Assembly (NCBI GenBank): GCA_029932835.1
Contig: JAOZPI010000008.1
Location: forward strand, 3,501 to 12,021
Length of the DNA: 8,521 nucleotides
Origin: an archaeon
Lineage (GTDB): Archaea; Altiarchaeota; Altiarchaeia; JAFGQM01
Direction of reading: 5' to 3'
Shown in pieces: positions 4,668 to 8,521 of the stretch; within the stretch, counting starts at the first letter, position 1; each line of letters starts with the position of its first letter. Under the pieces are notes generated by a model. It saw only the letters and a list, made by a program, of their open reading frames with translations. It had not been told where the DNA came from and made no database searches. The translations under genes and the position numbers were made by a program.

Positions 4668-5759
4668 TTAGTCCTCCTTTTCGTTCAAAAACCAATCTGA
4701 GAGCTCTATCCTCCTTGTTCTCCCTAAGATTTCCCTCTTTACGATACCTCTTGCTTCAAGACCAGAGATCAATCTAGACAAGGTGGATTTTGGGATTCCA
4801 AGGTCCCTCCCAAGGTCCCTCTGTTTTGCTTGTCCCCCTCTCTCTAGAAGCACTTCCATGACCCTCCTTTCCAGATCATCCATACCGCTTAGTATATGCT
4901 TCATTCTGGGCGTAAGCGAGACGGGATGTACAGATTTTGGTAAAACCTCATCGTGTTGGTTCCTCCCCCGAGATCTCTTGTACAGAACAATCAAAATGCC
5001 GATTAGAGATCCTATTCCAAACAAGAGGAGAAAGGGGAACATACCATCTTCTTTGTGTATCAGGCTCTGAGTAAGCTCTATATGGACTTCTGTTGCCTCG
5101 CCCCTTTTTATCCTAACTGTCTGGGAGCCCACACCAGAGTTCTTTGCAGAGACATGGCAAATCCCCACAGGGAGCCAATTGGCAGAAAAAGAGCCATACT
5201 CATCTGTATATTGCTTTTCTGTCTCTCCATAGTCCCCGCTGCATTCAAACTTTACCTCGGCCCCAGGAACCAAGTGGCTGTTAGAATCAAAGACATCCCC
5301 CCTGAGACTTCCAACAGGTTGCATATATGCAGTTATATTCGTGTCTCCACTAAGAGAGAGGGAAAATCTAGAGTAGTAGTCCTTGCCTGTGGTGTTGAGG
5401 ATATCCAACTTTAGTGTAATTACCCAAGATCCATCTGGGAGGTGGAGGAGAAGGGTTGCGTCCTCCCCAACGAACCTCAGGGTTTCTATCCTTGTCTTCC
5501 CCTCTACCTTGATTCGAATGTGTGCATTCCTTATCTCTCTAGACCCGTTTATATCCAGAAGACGAATTGCAACGCTATTTAGGCCTCCGCCTTCTTCAGT
5601 AGCTTCTCCAAGCTGCCCCTCAAGAGATGGAGGGCTCAAATCTGCATCACCCGATGGAAATACCTCTGAGAGTGAGAGGTTTGAAAATGGCGCTGCTGAT
5701 GAAAGCAGGAGCAAAGAACCTAGCAAAACAGGGAAAGATATGGGTATGACCTTCTGCAT
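4668..5759 (-). CDS. Membrane-anchored one-component transcriptional regulator (exported beta-domain, TM, wHTH)
   Basis: A 363-residue protein with four visible parts. (1) A signal peptide at about 1-23 (VLLGSLLLLSSAA). (2) An exported region at 24-238 whose second half (about 149-229) resembles carboxypeptidase-regulatory-like/Ig-type repeats: GSLRGDVFDSNSHLVPGAEV, then YTDEYGSFSANWLPVGICHV. (3) A membrane helix at 241-260 followed by basic residues (YKRSRGR), placing the C-terminus in the cytoplasm. (4) A winged helix-turn-helix at about 292-355 (VMEVLLERGGQAKQRDLGRD, recognition helix around IPKSTLSRLISGLEARG, wing around IVKREILGRTRRIEL), MarR/IclR-like. Such proteins are thought to pass a surface signal to DNA without a kinase. 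The gene lies directly upstream of the surface-protein unit in the same direction, making that unit the obvious candidate target. No good Shine-Dalgarno is seen; TTTTAGTT is centred 25.5 nt before the ATG. The ligand is unknown. Confidence 0.87.
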   Translation of the reverse strand: MQKVIPISFPVLLGSLLLLSSAAPFSNLSLSEVFPSGDADLSPPSLEGQLGEATEEGGGLNSVAIRLLDINGSREIRNAHIRIKVEGKTRIETLRFVGEDATLLLHLPDGSWVITLKLDILNTTGKDYYSRFSLSLSGDTNITAYMQPVGSLRGDVFDSNSHLVPGAEVKFECSGDYGETEKQYTDEYGSFSANWLPVGICHVSAKNSGVGSQTVRIKRGEATEVHIELTQSLIHKEDGMFPFLLLFGIGSLIGILIVLYKRSRGRNQHDEVLPKSVHPVSLTPRMKHILSGMDDLERRVMEVLLERGGQAKQRDLGRDLGIPKSTLSRLISGLEARGIVKREILGRTRRIELSDWFLNEKED

Positions 5760-5803
5760 ATTTTAATTATATCTTACCTTAACTAAAATTGGAGAGAAGA
5801 GAG
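5760..5803. promoter_or_regulatory. Compact divergent promoter region between the membrane regulator and the UPF0282 gene
   Basis: Only 44 bp separate the two start codons. Rightward, TTTTAATT (5761-5768) would set transcription near 5790, giving a very short leader that contains GGAGA (5791-5795) ahead of the ATG at 5804. Leftward, TTTTAGTT (5788-5781) is centred 25.5 nt before the regulator's ATG, fitting a leaderless transcript. The two core promoters lie almost back to back, so binding at one could block the other. Confidence 0.42.
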
Positions 5804-6637
5804 ATGGAGATAATCCCGATTGCTGCTGATTCACTTGGAGTTCGGTCTATGGCCACGCTGGTGAAAACAGATGACGTGAAGATAGTTATAGACCCAGACG
5901 CTGCCTTAGGGCCATCAAGATATGGGCTCCCTCCTCATCCCCTTGAGTTAGAGGCTCTCAAAAGAGCCAGAGAGAGGGCCCATACCACTGCTTCAGAGTC
6001 AGACATTATTGTGGTCTCACACTACCACTTTGACCACTTCAGTTACGATCTAGAACCATACAGGGGGAAGAGGATTTATGCAAAGTCTACCAAAGAGCAC
6101 ATCAACAAGTCACAGAGAGCAAGGGGAGAGGCCTTTTGGTCCGAAGTCTCAAAAATCGCACAAGCGAATCCTGCAGATGGAGTGGAGATCAAAGAGGGAA
6201 AAGTCCGCATGTGCTTCTCTCCTGCGGTGCCACATGGTCCTCCAGGTGTGAGGCTGGGGTTTGTGGTTATGACCCTCGTGGAGGAGAAGCTTCGTTTTAT
6301 CCATACTTCTGATGTCCAAGGACCAGTTGCAGAGGAAACAGCTGAGTGGATTATAGAAAGAAAGCCAGATATTGTTTATGTAGATGGCCCCCCGGTCCTA
6401 TTTCTTGGATGGAAGTTCTCACACGCCAACCTAGAGAAGGCTGCTTCCAACTTTCAGAGAATTCTAGACGAAACAAAAGCGGAGGTTATTCTCGATCACC
6501 ACCTCCTCCGAAGCCTGGACTATAAGGAGAAATTCCCCTTTTTCGATAACCCACGCGTTAAGACAGCCGCCGAGTATCTGGGACTCAAAAACTCTATGCT
6601 AGAGGCCCATAGAAGGGATCTCTATAAAAAGAAGTGA
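5804..6637 (+). CDS. UPF0282-family metallo-beta-lactamase-fold hydrolase
   Basis: A 277-residue archaeal protein of the UPF0282 family, a branch of the metallo-beta-lactamase fold with no established substrate. Its opening, IIPIAADSLGVRSMAT, is the family signature. The metal-binding motif H-x-H-x-D-H is intact (H73, H75, D77, H78, within SHYHFDHFS). Later metal-ligand candidates are H144 (VPHG), D170 (HTSDVQG) and H232/H233 (ILDHHLL). A substrate pocket element is suggested by RYGLPPHP near residue 40. The fold covers the whole chain and length is normal. I chose the ATG at 5804 because GGAGA lies 8 nt upstream and homologues start here; a TTG at 5789 would add five charged residues. It is the only plus-strand gene and is convergent with coaB, 15 bp apart. 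Family assignment is firm; the reaction is unknown. Confidence 0.9.
   Translation: MEIIPIAADSLGVRSMATLVKTDDVKIVIDPDAALGPSRYGLPPHPLELEALKRARERAHTTASESDIIVVSHYHFDHFSYDLEPYRGKRIYAKSTKEHINKSQRARGEAFWSEVSKIAQANPADGVEIKEGKVRMCFSPAVPHGPPGVRLGFVVMTLVEEKLRFIHTSDVQGPVAEETAEWIIERKPDIVYVDGPPVLFLGWKFSHANLEKAASNFQRILDETKAEVILDHHLLRSLDYKEKFPFFDNPRVKTAAEYLGLKNSMLEAHRRDLYKKK
6624..6635 (-). terminator. Poly-T termination candidate after coaB
   Basis: The sense-strand 12-mer ACTTCTTTTTAT lies 18 nt past the coaB stop, inside the lysine codons at the end of the convergent UPF0282 gene. The same 12-mer follows the membrane regulator gene at 4652-4663. The T5 run fits an archaeal terminator, though coding use on the other strand also explains it. 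Confidence 0.25.
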
Positions 6638-6652
6638 GACCTCTAGAACTAG

Positions 6653-7333
6653 CTATGAGACTCCACGACTTTGTTCCTTCCACAGCTTTTCTATCCTGTT
6701 CCAGATTATAGCTGAGGCCTCTGCTTTGCTTATTCTCCCTGTGCCTTTACCATTAGAGAGATCTCTACTTCGATCTAGGATTATTATATCTGTCTCATCT
6801 GAAGCAAAAACACCCTGACTGAGGTCATTGGCAACGACCATGTCCAAGCCCTTCTCCTCCATAAATTTAGAGGCAATTTTCACCAAATTTTTGGCCTTGT
6901 ATTCCGCCTTGAACCCGACGATAAAGAGTTGAGGCCAGCGCTTACATACAATCTCGAGGAGCTTGGGTCCAGGCTCAAGGTGAAGGAGAGCAGGCTTTTT
7001 ACTGTCTAGCTTTCCAGAGATCTTTTCTACATAAAAATCAGCCATAGCTGCACTTCCTATTAGGATATCGTATCCCCTCTGCAGTTCTTTTGATACCTCT
7101 CTGATCATATCCTTAGACGTCCGTATTGCAATAGAGTGACACCCCCTTGGAATCTTCTGTGATATAGGGCCATGGACCATAGTCACGTCATAGCCCCTCC
7201 TCAAGGCCTCTCTCGCAAGCGCTATTCCCATCTTCCCAGAACTAGAATTTGTAATATAGCGGACGTCATCTATAGGCTCTTGCGTAGGACCGGCGGTAAT
7301 TAGGACCCGCTTTTGCCCCTTACCCCTTTTCAC
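6653..7333 (-). CDS. coaB: Phosphopantothenate--cysteine ligase (CoaB)
   Basis: A 226-residue protein catalysing nucleotide-dependent joining of cysteine to 4'-phosphopantothenate in coenzyme A synthesis. Recognisable blocks: ITAGPTQEPIDDVRYITN then SSGKMG (12-36), the nucleotide-binding opening of CoaB; SAAMADF (94-100) with lysines K104 and K108; PGPKLL (121-126); VGFKAEY (139-145), the dimer and substrate region; VVANDLS (166-172); and FASDETDIII (176-185). Length fits a free-standing CoaB domain. Translation starts at a GTG (7333-7331) that overlaps the coaC end by 14 nt, with a G-rich Shine-Dalgarno candidate (GGGGGGGATCA) just before it. In most bacteria and many archaea CoaB is fused behind CoaC; here the frames differ by one base, close to a G7 tract. 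Confidence 0.92.
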   Translation of the reverse strand: MKRGKGQKRVLITAGPTQEPIDDVRYITNSSSGKMGIALAREALRRGYDVTMVHGPISQKIPRGCHSIAIRTSKDMIREVSKELQRGYDILIGSAAMADFYVEKISGKLDSKKPALLHLEPGPKLLEIVCKRWPQLFIVGFKAEYKAKNLVKIASKFMEEKGLDMVVANDLSQGVFASDETDIIILDRSRDLSNGKGTGRISKAEASAIIWNRIEKLWKEQSRGVS

Positions 7334-7916
7334 TCTTGATCCCCCCCTCTTTAGAGAATTCCTTCAGGATAAAAGCCACAACCTCTCTCCATCTAAGCTT
7401 TGCTTTCCCCTCCTCCAGCGACGGTTCTATAAATGCTACGCCAGCTTTCTTTAGTCTTTCGATATTTCTCTGAACAAAGGGGTTGTTTATCATAGATTCG
7501 TGCATAGCAGGAGCTATTACGAGAGGCATACGAGAGCCGAGAGCTGTGGATGCAAATGTAGTGACAGGGGTGTCGTCTATTCCGTTGGCGATCTTTGATA
7601 TTGTGTTGGCTGTGGCCGGGCAGATTAATAGAAGATCCCACCTCCCTTTCCATTCTCCACAGTACTCTATATGCTCGCAGAGTCCAGTTAGGCTTGTTAT
7701 AACCCTTTTTCCAACTATGCACTCCAAGGCCTCAGGACTTATAATCCCTTGGGCTGATTCGGACATTACAACAACGACCTCCGCCCCATGTCTCATCAAC
7801 TCACGCGCTAGTTTTGGGGTTTCAATAGCTGCAATACTGCCTGATACAGCCAAGACTATCCTTACTCCATACAACGCACTGCTCTTTACCCCAGTTATGG
7901 CACTCTGGTGAACCAT
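7320..7916 (-). CDS. coaC: Phosphopantothenoylcysteine decarboxylase (CoaC)
   Basis: A 198-residue flavoprotein of the HFCD family that decarboxylates 4'-phosphopantothenoylcysteine to 4'-phosphopantetheine in coenzyme A synthesis. Visible motifs: VSGSIAAIETPKLARELMRH (24-43), the FMN-binding Rossmann opening; EHIEY with the likely catalytic His82; PATANTISKIANGIDD (100-115); APAMHESM (135-142), the PxMNxxMW-type substrate motif with His in place of the bacterial Asn, a change I recall in archaeal homologues; and a final EEGKAKL substrate-clamp region. I chose the ATG at 7916: a TATA box lies 25.5 nt upstream and no Shine-Dalgarno is present, so the mRNA is probably leaderless (a GTG sits one codon earlier). 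The 3' end overlaps coaB by 14 nt. The tail carries a G7 tract, and one G fewer would read straight into coaB. Confidence 0.92.
   Translation of the reverse strand: MVHQSAITGVKSSALYGVRIVLAVSGSIAAIETPKLARELMRHGAEVVVVMSESAQGIISPEALECIVGKRVITSLTGLCEHIEYCGEWKGRWDLLLICPATANTISKIANGIDDTPVTTFASTALGSRMPLVIAPAMHESMINNPFVQRNIERLKKAGVAFIEPSLEEGKAKLRWREVVAFILKEFSKEGGIKSEKG
7341..7347 (-). other. G7 homopolymer at the coaC/coaB junction
   Basis: Seven C on the plus strand (G7 in the sense strand) fall within the last codons of coaC. With six G the coaC frame would continue as GSRVKRGKGQKRVLITAGPT into coaB without a stop, producing a fused CoaBC of normal length. The tract is therefore the pivot between split and fused forms. 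It also serves as a plausible ribosome binding site for the coaB GTG. Confidence 0.6.
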
Positions 7917-7937
7917 CACTGCTTTATTGAGCCTTTT

Positions 7938-7950
7938 GATATAAAACCTT
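7938..7950 (-). promoter_or_regulatory. Archaeal promoter (BRE/TATA) for coaC-coaB
   Basis: Minus strand reads AAGGTTTTATATC: a TATA box TTTATATC (7945-7938) preceded by a purine-rich AAAAGG stretch that fits a BRE. The box centre is 25.5 nt from the A of the ATG at 7916, so transcription should begin at the start codon. This is the best promoter in the window. Confidence 0.6.
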
Positions 7951-7977
7951 TTGCCAAATAAAGCGCTCTAGACACTC

Positions 7978-8521
7978 CTAGTCGTGTTTAGCTCTCCCAA
8001 ATCCAACTCTCCTTGCCTCAGCTACTAGATCTACAATATGGCTTACCCTTTCTATAATAGCTGTATCACTCGTGGCTGTTATCCAGTTCATCGACTTGAT
8101 CTTATGATCCACCTTTTTATCGGTCTTGGCATCGCCATAAAGCCCAAAGAGAGGCATTATCTCCCTAGCTAAGGAGCATAACTCACCACTTCTGGAGACT
8201 TGCGAGTCAAAGAGGACAAGAACCTCCCTTGGATGATACCTAGAAAGGAGGTAAAACATAAGGGTAAGCGCAGGGAGGGTATACTGGCTTGACTTTTTAT
8301 CACCAGAAGCAGCCAAGAGGTCCCTGTACACGCCATCTTGACCTAGTATCACTTCCCCTCTCCCAAGAAGAGCCTCAAGCCCCAGGAGGACGTTATATCC
8401 ATCAACCGCTACGTGTCTCCCTTCTATGGCAGCTGGCTTGATAATCTTGGATTTATGTTGTTTGATTTCCTCCTCTGAGTAAACAGAACGCATGATTTTG
8501 TTTTTTTCCTTCCTTGAGAGG
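7978..8521 (-). CDS. DUF434/DUF5616-type PIN-like domain protein (partial, runs off right edge)
   Basis: The frame ends at the TAG at 7978-7980 and is open to the right edge, so the N-terminus is missing; 180 residues are visible. An ATG at 8493 would give 171 residues, but the codons before it (LSRKEKNKI) continue the pattern I associate with the end of DUF434, so I read the gene as longer. The visible part is the C-terminal PIN-like/NYN-like domain: VAVDGYNVLLGLEALLGRG, then GQDGVYRDLLAASGDKK, VLVLFDSQVSRSGELC, and ATSDTAIIERV near the end. The spaced aspartates (in VDGYN, DGVYRD, LFDSQ, TSDTA) resemble a PIN nuclease metal site, suggesting an RNase, though no substrate is established. It lies upstream of coaC in the same direction with a 61-nt gap containing coaC's own promoter, so the two are probably transcribed separately. 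Confidence 0.82.
   Translation of the reverse strand, partial: LSRKEKNKIMRSVYSEEEIKQHKSKIIKPAAIEGRHVAVDGYNVLLGLEALLGRGEVILGQDGVYRDLLAASGDKKSSQYTLPALTLMFYLLSRYHPREVLVLFDSQVSRSGELCSLAREIMPLFGLYGDAKTDKKVDHKIKSMNWITATSDTAIIERVSHIVDLVAEARRVGFGRAKHD

Noticed and set aside
5055..5766. Long open frames on the plus strand opposite the membrane regulator gene (also at 4783-5070, 2154-2504 and 7483-7911)
   Set aside because: They lie antisense to well-supported genes, show no recognisable domains, and have cysteine- and proline-rich compositions typical of antisense reading.
5789..5803. TTG at 5789 as the start of the UPF0282 gene
   Set aside because: The family normally begins right before IIPIAADSLG, and the ATG at 5804 has GGAGA at good spacing. 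The TTG would need a leaderless transcript and adds only MERRE.
7978..8493. Treating the PIN-like protein as complete from the ATG at 8493
   Set aside because: The frame stays open to the right edge and the codons before that ATG continue a plausible family sequence, so a partial gene is the better call, although the ATG with GGAAGG upstream is not excluded.

Overview
The window looks archaeal. It carries an archaeal-type UPF0282 metallo-beta-lactamase protein, a DUF434/DUF5616-type PIN-like protein, separate coaC and coaB genes, a divergent relative of methenyl-tetrahydromethanopterin cyclohydrolase (Mch), and a membrane-anchored winged-helix regulator. Most first genes of a transcription unit have no Shine-Dalgarno sequence but do have an A/T-rich TATA-like box centred about 25.5-27.5 nt before the start codon, as expected for archaeal leaderless transcription. 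Internal genes tend to have a Shine-Dalgarno sequence instead. I cannot name the lineage; the Mch relative hints at an organism from, or descended from, a tetrahydromethanopterin-using group.

Layout, with everything on the minus strand except the UPF0282 gene. (a) 1-277: start of a membrane protein with a charged helical N-terminus, cut by the left edge. (b) 312-2003: a tight three-gene unit in the order Mch-like, queD (6-carboxytetrahydropterin synthase family), small GNAT-like protein. (c) 2054-4573: a cell-surface unit with a possible 66-residue leader ORF containing an inverted repeat, a 696-residue secreted protein with tandem C-terminal GWN modules, and a 77-residue membrane stub with five N-glycosylation sequons in 22 residues. 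(d) 4668-5759: a one-component membrane regulator with signal peptide, exported beta-domain, one membrane helix and cytoplasmic wHTH, sitting directly upstream of the surface unit. (e) 5804-6637, plus strand: UPF0282 metallo-hydrolase, divergent from the regulator across only 44 bp. (f) 6653-7916: coaC and coaB of coenzyme A synthesis, overlapping out of frame next to a G7 tract; one base fewer there would fuse them. (g) 7978-8521: DUF5616-type PIN-like protein, cut by the right edge.

Two themes deserve attention. First, a degenerate Mch paralogue is translationally linked to a pterin-forming enzyme, which suggests a pterin-related role outside classical C1 transfer. Second, a regulator with an exported sensor-like domain lies next to a two-protein surface assembly that looks like an outer subunit plus a glycosylated membrane stub. 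Both are inferences from sequence and context. No stretch longer than 300 bases lacks a gene, and I saw no tRNA, rRNA, CRISPR array or insertion sequence.
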